In this document: in pieces, positions 32,852 through 42,002 of the stretch
Layout of the letters: each line of letters starts with the position of its first letter
Position numbering within the stretch: the first letter of the stretch is position 1
From: Photobacterium salinisoli
GTDB taxonomy: Bacteria > Pseudomonadota > Gammaproteobacteria > Enterobacterales > Vibrionaceae
Direction of reading: 5' to 3'
Length of the DNA stretch: 64,000 nt
Assembly (NCBI RefSeq): GCF_003614885.1
Contig: NZ_QZMS01000007.1
Location: forward strand, 1,116,001 to 1,180,000
Made by a program: the position numbers and the translations under genes
The notes under the pieces: model-generated
The model's database searches: none
Seen by the model: only the letters and a program-made list of their open reading frames with translations
Told to the model about the DNA's origin: nothing

Positions 32852-35800
32852 TTACCCCCCAATTTTAGCAATAGCATTTTTCGGCATAATTTTATTATTA
32901 CCATAATAATCTAAAAATTCATGACTAGTTTTTTCTCGTCTATGAATGCATGAAATCGAATTATTCTCAAACTTCCCTGATTCTTTCAGCTTATTTCTAC
33001 AGCCAAAACCTCCACTTTTATAGTCATCACCAAAGGCTTCAGGCTGACTAACAATTCCAGCTTCGTGAAAATCATTAATTTTTTTCAACATTTCAATTGA
33101 AATGTTTTTTACTTCATCCATAATCATATGTATCGCTTTACTTTCCGTATCACAATACATTGAAGATTCAATTTCATTTTTTAAAGAAAGCAACTCGTTA
33201 TATATTTCTTGTGTATAACTTGATGGGTGATCTGAATTGTGTAATGGAACACTAAGAGCACATGCCAACTCAGGAATCATTGGAAGTACAGTGATGTTAT
33301 ACTTTTCATTTATGTTATATCCTACCCTAGGCAGCAATTTGAATAAAAATTCATTCTTAGCCATTTCTTTAATTGAAATAATATGATGAGCTGCAATTAC
33401 ATTATTAGGATAACTCGCCTCATGCTCTGAACGGCGCCAATTACCATGCTCATCTTTATCTGCACTTCTTGCCCACCAATCATGTTCAATGGGTTTAATG
33501 CCTAAATATTTCCACGGTGAATGTTGCCGCTGCTCTTTATCAGAACCTTTTCCTGTGTATCCTCTGCGAGTAAAGCCATACTCCCTGTCATTTTCTTTAT
33601 ATAACTTGCCTTTATAGCCATCGTGCTTGCAAAGATTCTTAGTTTTCTTTTTCGGCTTTTTACCTTTTTTCAGTACTTTCTTGCCACATAACGGACAAGG
33701 CTCTCCATTTCGGCGTTCAAGATGAGTTTCATTGTCTCTCTCATGCTGTTTTTTAGGGTGATAATTCAGCATTTTCTTATTGTTTTCGAAGATTTTCATC
33801 AGCACCTTGACCAAGCCTTCCATGCCTTTACCTGCGTTACGGGCTGTGACCACTCCCGTCATTGCTGCAGCAGCAATTGGTGCGCCAACTCCAGCACTAA
33901 CAGCTCCCGCAACGGCTGTACTGCCTGCAACAGCTGCGACATCTATCCCTTTTTGGGTCATTTGAGATACAGTAAAACGAGCCAGTTCATCTGGTGGCAT
34001 GGATTCCATGAAACGGCGTGGCAGGCTGGCAAGATATTGTCGTGTCTCTGGATCCGAGGCCAGTAGCAATAAAACTTCCATCGCCATACTGGCTTGCTGC
34101 AAACCCAGCTTGGCGCGATCAACATGCTTTAGTTTACGTTGCAGGATGTCAATTTCACCCTTGTAAATGGCTTCCACGAGAACATCGATACCAATATCTG
34201 CCGCTTCCATCAGCTCGCCAAATTCGCCAAAATCTGGGATATATTCGGTAACTCCCGTGCTTACCCCCAGTCCTGCACTTTTCGCATAGGACCAACTTTG
34301 CTCCAGGAAAGACAAGTCATCAAAGGCATCTTTGCGGCTTTCCATCTCAGCTAATTCGGCTTCAACAGAGGCCTTCACCAATGCAAACGTTTCAGGCGCA
34401 ACGTCAACTGCCATTGCTGCCTGCCGGTGTGCTATCGGCTTGAAATCTTCAACCATGTTATCGAGTGCTTCTGATAACTGTTTTTTCAGCTCGGCTTGTT
34501 CCTTTTCTGCCTTTTTCGCTGCTTCTTTATCACCAAACGTCACTTCTGCGCCGACTTGAGGCACACCGTACAGCATCACACTGCCGTTCGCATCCAGCTT
34601 TCCTTCCTGTTTTTCGCCATTGGCGAACATGACAGAGTAAGGCACATAGCCTGCTGGCGTTTGCTCCATGTCATCGTATGTCAGTCGAATCGCCAGCGGC
34701 GCTGGCAATGCGTTCAGCGAGTGAACCACATCGGTAATGCTGCCGCCCTGCGTGGTGCGCTGGTTATTGGTCGGCACCACCATGATGTTTTCGCCCTTGC
34801 TGCGGATGGTGGCGATTTTCTGTTTCAGGCCGTTCATCGCCGCTGAAATGTCATCGGGCAGGTTTTTACGGACTGCTTTCACCGATTCCCGATGGGCTTT
34901 GATGTTGTCTGAGATATAGGTATACCCACGGGTATCTGAGTGAAAAAGGATCGCTTCCAGCCTGGCATCCGTTTTTTCCAGAATGCTGCCGCATTCGCGA
35001 CTGAGCAGGGTTGCCTTGGCGTCCCAGTCCAGGTTGTCCAGCCACTCACTCGGGTTGCCAGTGCCCAGATGACGCATGGAAGCCAGCAGGTTGTTGCCGG
35101 ATTCCTCTTTGTGATAATTGACGAACAGATCAAACAAGACGCCGTCTGCTTCCAGTATCGGCAGCATGGTGCTGATCAGGCCGAGGATGTCTTGCTCCGA
35201 CACAGGCTGCTGGTCAAAGAAGTTGATCAGCCGCGCTGCGATCTCTTCTGCCTGACCCGGTTTGGGGTTCAATGGCAGATGAGCGCGAATTTCCACTTCC
35301 AGCATGTGACGAAATTCAAGGCTGTCTGCCAGCGTTTCGCCCAGATAACCCCAGATACGCTTTTGCATATCACCCCTTGGGACCCAGAATGGCACGCACA
35401 TGTGTGATGCGCGGTCAAAAAACACCTCGTCATCAAGCGTGGCTTTATCCGGGTTGGCAGGGCGAGGATAATTGATTTTATAAGGTGCTGGCGCTTCACC
35501 GTATTCAACGGTGCAGCCTTTGGTGGGCAAGCCGTCAACAATGGCTTCACCTGCGTTATTCAGTGTGCCTTCTGCCAGAACGGCACCGGATTCATCTTTC
35601 AGTTTGAAAGGGGCATTGGCGAGCGGTTTACCGGACGTGTAACGACATTGAACACGCAGCGCATGGGTTTTGTCTTCATCTGGCTGAACAGTCACCGACG
35701 GGTTTTCACAACCAAAACACATGGTATTGCCTGCGTTCATGGTCATCATGTCGGTTTTACGGGCCACCCCGACACCTTCAATTTTCACTGTAGAAGATGC

Positions 35801-36100
35801 CGTGGTGAATTTGGCTTCCGCTTCGGTCGTACCGGAAACAATGCCTTTTTTATCGCCGCCTGCATCGCCGGTGCTGCACGAAAACTGGCTGCTTTTCAGG
35901 GCAATGCTGTTACCACCATCGGCGGTGACGGTTGTGCTTCCATCGGCCAGATCGGCCGACTTAGCATTGTTTCCGTAAGGAATGGGCACAACGGGTGGCC
36001 CGACTGTTGTCATACATACATCAGGGACGGCAGCATTCGCTTCACCGCCTGACCCTTTATGAACAATGCTCAGACCATCAGCACTGATAGTGACTCCCAT
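32852..36100 (-). CDS. T6SS-type effector: PAAR-like DUF4150 plus AHH nuclease module
   Basis: A 1082-residue protein. Residues 1 to about 140 form a PAAR-like DUF4150 domain (PDVCMTTVGPPVVPIPYG, SSQFSCSTGD), which caps the type VI spike. The long middle (about 150-700) is helical with a beta-sandwich-like repeat. An Ala/Gly-rich hydrophobic stretch lies at about 718-752. After about residue 774 the DNA becomes AT-rich and a new module starts: a zinc-like C802/C805 with C824 and H826, then A904-H905-H906 (AAHHIIS) and H954/H958 (PLHNSDHP), the AHH nuclease pattern. It is probably delivered into rival cells to cut DNA. No other T6SS gene is in the window. Confidence 0.82.
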   Translation of the reverse strand: MGVTISADGLSIVHKGSGGEANAAVPDVCMTTVGPPVVPIPYGNNAKSADLADGSTTVTADGGNSIALKSSQFSCSTGDAGGDKKGIVSGTTEAEAKFTTASSTVKIEGVGVARKTDMMTMNAGNTMCFGCENPSVTVQPDEDKTHALRVQCRYTSGKPLANAPFKLKDESGAVLAEGTLNNAGEAIVDGLPTKGCTVEYGEAPAPYKINYPRPANPDKATLDDEVFFDRASHMCVPFWVPRGDMQKRIWGYLGETLADSLEFRHMLEVEIRAHLPLNPKPGQAEEIAARLINFFDQQPVSEQDILGLISTMLPILEADGVLFDLFVNYHKEESGNNLLASMRHLGTGNPSEWLDNLDWDAKATLLSRECGSILEKTDARLEAILFHSDTRGYTYISDNIKAHRESVKAVRKNLPDDISAAMNGLKQKIATIRSKGENIMVVPTNNQRTTQGGSITDVVHSLNALPAPLAIRLTYDDMEQTPAGYVPYSVMFANGEKQEGKLDANGSVMLYGVPQVGAEVTFGDKEAAKKAEKEQAELKKQLSEALDNMVEDFKPIAHRQAAMAVDVAPETFALVKASVEAELAEMESRKDAFDDLSFLEQSWSYAKSAGLGVSTGVTEYIPDFGEFGELMEAADIGIDVLVEAIYKGEIDILQRKLKHVDRAKLGLQQASMAMEVLLLLASDPETRQYLASLPRRFMESMPPDELARFTVSQMTQKGIDVAAVAGSTAVAGAVSAGVGAPIAAAAMTGVVTARNAGKGMEGLVKVLMKIFENNKKMLNYHPKKQHERDNETHLERRNGEPCPLCGKKVLKKGKKPKKKTKNLCKHDGYKGKLYKENDREYGFTRRGYTGKGSDKEQRQHSPWKYLGIKPIEHDWWARSADKDEHGNWRRSEHEASYPNNVIAAHHIISIKEMAKNEFLFKLLPRVGYNINEKYNITVLPMIPELACALSVPLHNSDHPSSYTQEIYNELLSLKNEIESSMYCDTESKAIHMIMDEVKNISIEMLKKINDFHEAGIVSQPEAFGDDYKSGGFGCRNKLKESGKFENNSISCIHRREKTSHEFLDYYGNNKIMPKNAIAKIGG

Positions 36101-36319
36101 GACGCTTTCCTCGCAACACAGACTAATTGGTAGCCATTATTCTACCAGATGCCCATTAGCGTATCCCATTGATAGAAAATAGGAAATAGTAGTTAATATG
36201 ACTTTTTACCCAGTCATTCTGACAGTTATTCAATTCTTGTGAGGAATATCAAGCTAACAACTAAAAAGGTTGGATTTGCCTCGCAACACCACTATGCACA
36301 GTGAAAAAAGAAAGCGCCA

Positions 36320-36916
36320 TCAGCCTGCCTGTATCTCGTAAACCATGGTGGTTGAGCCAGAAAAGCCAACCAGCCATTTCAGAGCAGGAAAACGATCGGT
36401 TCTGACCGGAAGGAAGCCTTTTTCGTCATACAGTTTTCTGGCTCTCGGGTTGCTGTCGATAACGTCGAGCCGCACTTTCTGATACTGATTTTCACTGGCA
36501 TACGTAATGATGTGCGACAGCAGTTCCGAGCCAAGTCCCAAGCCACGGCAGGCGGGATCCACCACTATGCCGTCCATGATCAGCTCTTTGGGATCAGGCT
36601 TGCGTTCAAACAAACTCAGGACAAGCGCGGCCCAGGTTCCGCGCCAGAAGCCCAGGACTCGCCATAACCGCCTTAAAGTGATTCCTCCCGTCAGCGAGCC
36701 CTGCGCTGTCTGATACCCGGCAATACCTACGATTTTTCCATTGGCTATCACCACAAAAGAAAAATCCGGATTAAAGGATTCAGACAGTAAATGAATCCGC
36801 TGCGCTTTGCTGGGAATCGCGGCTTTAAACTTGTGTCCAAACGCATTTTCATAAAGAGATGCAACAGCTAAAGCATGGGATGCATGCCAGCCTTGCTGAA
36901 TCATTGAATTGTCCAT
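36320..36916 (-). CDS. GNAT-family N-acetyltransferase
   Basis: The 198-residue protein has the GNAT acetyl-CoA loop in IVVDPACRGLGLGSELLSHII (about 115-135) and a C-terminal NPRARKLYDEKGFLPV block. The first part (NAFGHKFKAAIPSKAQR) is longer than in minimal GNATs. Substrate unknown. It lies 219 bases from the effector start and reads the same way, but the gap and the normal base composition suggest it is not part of the toxin locus. Confidence 0.8.
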   Translation of the reverse strand: MDNSMIQQGWHASHALAVASLYENAFGHKFKAAIPSKAQRIHLLSESFNPDFSFVVIANGKIVGIAGYQTAQGSLTGGITLRRLWRVLGFWRGTWAALVLSLFERKPDPKELIMDGIVVDPACRGLGLGSELLSHIITYASENQYQKVRLDVIDSNPRARKLYDEKGFLPVRTDRFPALKWLVGFSGSTTMVYEIQAG

Positions 36917-37066
36917 GAAAAAACCTCTGAGCAGTCTTCTTGCAGGAAATCATAACCACGGCAGCACTGACTTTAATCGACAAAGCATCGTCATCAAAAC
37001 GAGATTACGCTGTGCGTGCGCCAAGCCACACAATACGCAATCAGATGTCTATATTAGGATACAAGA

Positions 37067-37852
37067 TCACAGATCCTGTACCGTCATGATTCCCTCAGTG
37101 ATCGCCACCTGTTGGTGTCTGAGATAATCAATATCCGCCAGATAAGCCAGATGATGCCCTTCAGCAAAGTGTTGTACGAACTGCGCGTCACCCATGTCAG
37201 CCTGTGCCTGCATGAAAGCGACCAAACTTTGCAAGCGTGTGATCATCTCACTGACTAATTGCTGTCTGTCGGAGGCAGAAACGCCGTAGCTGTCACAGAA
37301 CAATCTGGCCCGGGCTATCTGTGTGTCGAGCGTCCCCAGCTGATCGACAGGATCGGTTTTAAAAGGCGACCAGCAATAGACCGAATAGGCAATATCCCAC
37401 AGCCGGGGTGCCGGATGAGCGGTATCGAAATCGAACACGCCCACGACTTCATGTCCGCTCAGTGCGACGTTGTACGGGGTGAAATCACCATGACAGATCA
37501 CCTCGGCAGGCGCTCTGGCTGGCAGCATCCAAGCCGTTTCCGCCAGATTCACTGTTTTCAGGAAACCTTGCGAAGCATCATGCAATTGCCGCAGCAATCT
37601 GGCAGCGCTGATCAATGCCTCTTCTGAGGCTATCGCTCCTTCAAGCGGATAATTGTACGTCTCGCCTTCGACAAAGCTCAGTACCTCAGATCCCACATCC
37701 ATCCCAATCACTTCAGGACAGGCTCGAAACCCCTGTTGGTGCAAATAACGCAATAAACGGTGAACCGTGGCAGACCAAGCCTGCACTGGCCTGACGACCG
37801 TTTCACCCTGACGGTAAATCCCTGTTTTCCTTCCTCCGGAAAGCGATTCCAT
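37067..37852 (-). CDS. APH-family phosphotransferase (aminoglycoside/choline kinase-like)
   Basis: The 261-residue protein has the kinase-like active site: VICHGDFTPYNVAL (HxDxxxxN, about 150-163) and GVFDFDTAHPAPRLWDIAY (DFD metal site, about 170-188). Such enzymes phosphorylate a small hydroxyl compound, sometimes an antibiotic. I chose the ATG at 37852 with AAGGA at 5 bases; another ATG at 37858 is possible. A long upstream frame extension runs through the ACT gene and is not real. It starts 8 bases after the ACT gene. Confidence 0.78.
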   Translation of the reverse strand: MESLSGGRKTGIYRQGETVVRPVQAWSATVHRLLRYLHQQGFRACPEVIGMDVGSEVLSFVEGETYNYPLEGAIASEEALISAARLLRQLHDASQGFLKTVNLAETAWMLPARAPAEVICHGDFTPYNVALSGHEVVGVFDFDTAHPAPRLWDIAYSVYCWSPFKTDPVDQLGTLDTQIARARLFCDSYGVSASDRQQLVSEMITRLQSLVAFMQAQADMGDAQFVQHFAEGHHLAYLADIDYLRHQQVAITEGIMTVQDL

Positions 37853-37860
37853 ACTCATCC

Positions 37861-38265
37861 TTATGATTGATTTGTCAGATCGGTCAGCACCTGTAACGCC
37901 AGGTCCGCTTTGTCCGCCGGCACAAAAACGTGATCGTGATAATACGCGGCAATCACATTGGCGCTGATGCCATGCTTTGCCAACGCAGTTGACACCGCCG
38001 CCGTCAGCCCGACGGCTTCCAGGCTGGAATGTACCGTCAGTGTGATACAACGAAAGGTCGATTCATACTTGATTGCAGCCGCTTCTGCCGACTGGGTCGT
38101 CAACACCAGCGTTAAGCCTTCCTGCTCCTGAAATGTCGCCAGCGGGGCATACTGCAGATACTCGGTAATGTCCCCATTGACAGTACAAAATACATAGTCG
38201 TCTTCCCGTGTAACCGGCGACATGGTTTGCAGCAGCCGTTTCAAGTCCATGATTCCTGACATCAT
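37861..38265 (-). CDS. ACT-domain protein
   Basis: The 134-residue protein carries two ACT-like halves: DDYVFCTVNGDITEYLQY in the first, and FRCITLTVHSSLEAVGLTAAVSTALAKHGIS in the second. ACT modules bind amino acids and regulate enzymes. It has no catalytic domain, so it is a stand-alone sensor-like protein. AAGGAGG lies before two possible ATG starts. It lies 8 bases before the APH-like gene and 18 bases after the upstream GNAT gene, a probable three-gene unit. Confidence 0.75.
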   Translation of the reverse strand: MMSGIMDLKRLLQTMSPVTREDDYVFCTVNGDITEYLQYAPLATFQEQEGLTLVLTTQSAEAAAIKYESTFRCITLTVHSSLEAVGLTAAVSTALAKHGISANVIAAYYHDHVFVPADKADLALQVLTDLTNQS

Positions 38266-38283
38266 TCCTCCTTGTTCAGTCGT

Positions 38284-38775
38284 CTATTCATCATTCAGTT
38301 GTTTGTACATTACGTAGCAATCGACTAAGCCTTGAGTCTTGTGCCGGTAGGCACCGGGTAACGTGCCGACGATCTGAAAGCCCAGTTTCTGCCATAGCTT
38401 CACGGCAACCTCATTGGTCGATACCACTGAATTAAACTGCATTGCGCTGAACCCCTGTTCAAGCGCCACACGTTGTGAATGCTCGCACATGGCACGCGCG
38501 ACGCCTTTGCCCCGCGCGGCCTTCGTCACCATATAGCCGCAGTTACAGACATGGTTCCCCGGCCCCATGGCATTAGCTTTCAGATAATAAGAGCCCAGCA
38601 CAATATCGCCTTCCACACATACAAACGTCTTGAGCGGCATCTCGCCCCACAATGTGTAGGCTTGCTCACGGCTCATCTCCGGATCAAAGGCGTAGGTTTC
38701 CTGCGCCTGAATAATGCGCCTGAACTCAGGCCAGAATTGTTCGAAATCGGCGGCATCCATCTCACGTATCAGCAT
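38284..38775 (-). CDS. GNAT-family N-acetyltransferase
   Basis: The 163-residue protein has a clear GNAT fold with the acetyl-CoA-binding block MVTKAARGKGVARAMCEH (about 84-101) and a C-terminal EVAVKLWQKLGFQIVGTLPGAY. AAGGGAG before the ATG supports the start. It is the first gene of the GNAT-ACT-APH set. Its target is unknown. Confidence 0.83.
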   Translation of the reverse strand: MLIREMDAADFEQFWPEFRRIIQAQETYAFDPEMSREQAYTLWGEMPLKTFVCVEGDIVLGSYYLKANAMGPGNHVCNCGYMVTKAARGKGVARAMCEHSQRVALEQGFSAMQFNSVVSTNEVAVKLWQKLGFQIVGTLPGAYRHKTQGLVDCYVMYKQLNDE

Positions 38776-39016
38776 ATCTGGGCTCCCTTTTCTGTTATTG
38801 ACTGAATTTACGACGAAAACCGCGGGCTGTCATGCCTTGGTCTCACCGAAACAGACAGACAAAACAATCATAGCTGTGTGACCTGCGACCTCAGGAGAGC
38901 GCACCAATACACAGCGTTACAATCAATCACCCTGCCCTCTGGATCCTCAGACACACATTAACTGGATCTCCTTTGGACAAACGGACCTTCCTAGAATGGG
39001 TTTTCAGACTTATGGT

Positions 39017-39023
39017 CTATACC
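39017..39023. promoter_or_regulatory. Candidate MocR-type site before gabD-like gene
   Basis: CTATACC, which is GGTATAG on the other strand, within the imperfect palindrome GGTCTATACC about 30 bases before the gabD-like ATG. The same GGTATAG occurs before the MocR gene (41950-41956). Short, so only a candidate. Confidence 0.35.
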
Positions 39024-39051
39024 GACAATCTGCTCAGTTCAGGAAGCCGCT

Positions 39052-40503
39052 ATGCCAGAAAATGCTCAATTACACCATTTTGCACTGAACAATCCGACAT
39101 TACTGTCGGTTCTGTGCAACAAAAGCGACGATGCCATTGAAGTCATCAATCCGGCCAGCGATGAGACACTTGGGTATGTCCCGTCTCTGAGCAAAAGCGC
39201 CATCATTGATATCATTGAACGGGCACACTTTGCCCAGAAGCAATGGGCAAACCTGCCGGCAAAATCCCGTTCAGCCATGCTGCGTCACTGGTATGAGCTT
39301 GTCATGGCGAATCAGGATGATCTTGCCCGTATTATGACACTGGAACAAGGCAAGCCCTTTGCTGAAGCCAAAGGTGAGGTGGCTTATGGCGCCTCATTTA
39401 TTCAATGGTTTGCCGAGGAAGCAAAACGTACTTATGGCGAAAGTATTCCTGCCACCAGCGAAGACAAACGCATCATTACCATCAAGCAACCTGTGGGCGT
39501 GGCAGCAGCCATTACCCCCTGGAATTTTCCTATCGCCATGATTACCCGCAAAGCGGCACCCGCACTGGCTGCCGGATGCAGTTTCATTGCCAAGCCTGCC
39601 AACCAGACGCCTTTAAGTGCTTATGCGGTCGCCGAGCTGGCTTATCAGGCCGGGATTCCCAGAGATCTGCTGGCAATGGTCAACAGTCACTCTTCCGTGA
39701 TGGTGGGCCAGTTGTTCAGCACCCACCCACTGATTCAAAAGCTGTCATTTACCGGCTCGACTGAAGTTGGCCGTGTTTTAATGGGCCAGAGTGCCGATAC
39801 CGTAAAACGCACTTCCATGGAGCTTGGTGGCAACGCACCGTTTATTGTGTTCGAGGATGCCGATATTGAACGTGCTGTCAAAGGTGCGCTGGCCTCTAAG
39901 TTCCGCAATGCCGGGCAAACCTGTGTCTGTGCGAACCGCTTCTATGTCCATGACAGCGTTTATGACGATTTCGTCCAGCAGTTCAGCCGTGCTATCAGTG
40001 CGCTGAAAGTCGGTAACGGTCTGGAAGAAGGGGTATCCATAGGCCCGTTAATCGATCGCCGCGCCAAAGATCAGATCTTGGCACTGATTCAGGGCGCTGT
40101 GGTTCAGGGAGCACAGGTAGCGACAGGAGGTGAAGATCTGGGTGGACTGTTCATCGCACCTACCCTGCTGACAGAAGTCACACAGAACATGGACATAGTG
40201 CAGAAAGAAATTTTTGGCCCGGTCGCCCCTGTGATCCGCTTCAGCAACGACAGTGAACTGATTGCGATGGCTAATGACACAATTCATGGTCTGGCCAGCT
40301 ATTTCTACACTCAGAATATCAACCGGGTATTCCACATCGCCGAGGCTCTGGAGTTCGGCATGGTTGGCATCAATGAAGGCATCATTTCGACCGAAGTTGC
40401 CCCGTTTGGCGGCGTGAAGCAATCCGGCATCGGCCGCGAAGGCGGACGCCAGGGCATCGAAGAATATTTACACACTAAATATCTGTGTTTTGGCTCGTTG
40501 TAA
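39052..40503 (+). CDS. gabD: NAD(P)-dependent succinate-semialdehyde dehydrogenase
   Basis: The 483-residue aldehyde dehydrogenase has the cofactor region PWNFPIAMITRKAAPALAAG (about 156-175), FTGSTEVG (233-240), the general base E257 (MELGGNAP) and the catalytic C291 (GQTCVCANR). It oxidises succinate semialdehyde to succinate. The gabT-like gene downstream and the MocR gene after it make this the GABA pathway enzyme. Its closest shape is GabD. AGGA before the ATG supports the start. Confidence 0.85.
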   Translation: MPENAQLHHFALNNPTLLSVLCNKSDDAIEVINPASDETLGYVPSLSKSAIIDIIERAHFAQKQWANLPAKSRSAMLRHWYELVMANQDDLARIMTLEQGKPFAEAKGEVAYGASFIQWFAEEAKRTYGESIPATSEDKRIITIKQPVGVAAAITPWNFPIAMITRKAAPALAAGCSFIAKPANQTPLSAYAVAELAYQAGIPRDLLAMVNSHSSVMVGQLFSTHPLIQKLSFTGSTEVGRVLMGQSADTVKRTSMELGGNAPFIVFEDADIERAVKGALASKFRNAGQTCVCANRFYVHDSVYDDFVQQFSRAISALKVGNGLEEGVSIGPLIDRRAKDQILALIQGAVVQGAQVATGGEDLGGLFIAPTLLTEVTQNMDIVQKEIFGPVAPVIRFSNDSELIAMANDTIHGLASYFYTQNINRVFHIAEALEFGMVGINEGIISTEVAPFGGVKQSGIGREGGRQGIEEYLHTKYLCFGSL

Positions 40504-40545
40504 GCCAATTCTGCAACAGCACATCATTTTGACAAGGAATTCTGC

Positions 40546-41820
40546 ATGGACAATCACCACTGGCAACAACGCAAAGAGGCGGTTATAGCAAAAGGAATGG
40601 GGAATCTGGCATCGGTCTATATTACTCAGGCCGATAACATGACACTCAGCGATGTCGAGGGGAATCAGTACATTGACTTTGCGTCTGGCATTGCTGTTAC
40701 CAATACTGGTCACAGTCATCCGCAGATCATTGCTGCAGTTAAACGCCAGCTCGATCAATTCAGTCACACCTGTGCCATGGTTACCCCTTACCCGGCTTTT
40801 GTCGAACTGGCTGAGCAGTTGGTCGAACGCGTACCCGGGAACTGCGCCAAAAAAGCCATCTTCCTGACCACAGGTGCCGAAGCGGTCGAAAACGCCGTTA
40901 AGATTGCGAGAGCAAAAACCGGACGCAGCGGTGTCATTGCGTTCAAAGGAGGGTTCCACGGCCGCACCAATCTGTGCATGGGACTGACAGGCAAAATCAC
41001 GCCTTATAAAGCCGGTTTCGGCCCGTTTCCTAACGAAATTTATCACCTTCCCTTTCCAAATACCTGCCATGGGATCAGCCAGGCCCACAGCCTGAATGCG
41101 CTGGAGGATTTATTTGCCAGCACCATTGAACCCGCTCGCGTCGCGGCGATCATTTTTGAGCCGGTTCAGGGTGAAGGCGGTTTTTATCAGGCTCCGCCAC
41201 CGTGGGCTCAGGCCATTCGCCGCCTTTGCGATCAGCACGGCATTGTTCTGATTTGTGATGAAATTCAGACGGGGTTTGCACGCACAGGGAAACTGTTTGC
41301 GACCGAATACCTTGGCATCGAACCCGATCTCATGACACTGGCTAAAGGCATTGCCGGCGGTTTCCCGTTATCGGCCGTTGTCGGTAAAGCTGAGATCATG
41401 GATGCCGCCAGCCCTGGTGGATTGGGCGGTACGTATGCGGGCTCGCCACTCGGCTGTGTCGCCGGGCTGGAAGTATTGAAGATCATCGACAAAGACAATC
41501 TGTGCGACAAAGCCAGCGCGATCGGCGAGGTGATGAAACAACAACTGGAAACGCTTCAGCAATCCTTCCCTGAAATTACCGATATCCGCCAGTTAGGCGC
41601 TATGGTCGCGATCGAATTAAGTGACCCTGTCACTCATAAGCCGCTTAGCGATCTGACAAAGCAGTTGGTTCAGTCGGCCCCCCAAGCCGGACTTATCCTG
41701 CTGTCGTGCGGTGTCAGAGGCAATGTCATTCGGCTTCTGCCGCCGCTCACCGCTGACATGGATGAGATCCGACTCGGACTGAACCGGCTCAGGGTGCTGT
41801 TTGAGCAACTCGTTAAATAA
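40546..41820 (+). CDS. gabT: 4-aminobutyrate aminotransferase
   Basis: The 424-residue class III aminotransferase has the family signature around FICDEIQTGFARTG-like residues (LICDEIQTGFARTGKL, D238), and the PLP lysine K267 in MTLAKGIAGGFP. FKGGFHGRTN (about 133-142) contacts the cofactor. It converts GABA and 2-oxoglutarate to succinate semialdehyde and glutamate. AAGGA precedes the ATG. It follows gabD by 42 bases, and the regulator is next in line, so the three form a catabolic unit. Confidence 0.87.
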   Translation: MDNHHWQQRKEAVIAKGMGNLASVYITQADNMTLSDVEGNQYIDFASGIAVTNTGHSHPQIIAAVKRQLDQFSHTCAMVTPYPAFVELAEQLVERVPGNCAKKAIFLTTGAEAVENAVKIARAKTGRSGVIAFKGGFHGRTNLCMGLTGKITPYKAGFGPFPNEIYHLPFPNTCHGISQAHSLNALEDLFASTIEPARVAAIIFEPVQGEGGFYQAPPPWAQAIRRLCDQHGIVLICDEIQTGFARTGKLFATEYLGIEPDLMTLAKGIAGGFPLSAVVGKAEIMDAASPGGLGGTYAGSPLGCVAGLEVLKIIDKDNLCDKASAIGEVMKQQLETLQQSFPEITDIRQLGAMVAIELSDPVTHKPLSDLTKQLVQSAPQAGLILLSCGVRGNVIRLLPPLTADMDEIRLGLNRLRVLFEQLVK

Positions 41821-41949
41821 CACTCAACTCACCGGCCGTGCAAGCAGCCGGTGAGATACCTGCCTGGATCACAAGTTGCCATACTTTTCTGCTTTTAGCG
41901 CTGTTCTCTGTTCTCCCCTGCACTTGTTACTGATATGTTAAACAGTTAA

Positions 41950-41956
41950 GGTATAG
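41950..41956. promoter_or_regulatory. Candidate MocR-type site before MocR gene
   Basis: GGTATAG, matching the motif before the gabD-like gene on the opposite strand, about 47 bases upstream of the MocR ATG. Suggests shared control, but is too short to be firm. Confidence 0.3.
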
Positions 41957-42002
41957 CGACAGGTTTGCCCAAGGATAAGGGCACCTTGAAATAGGACGTA
42001 AC

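Noticed and set aside
37853-38050. Longer N-terminus of the APH-like kinase
   Set aside because: The extra 66 residues lie in another frame of the ACT gene, are rich in Arg, Gly and Ser, and lack a ribosome site.
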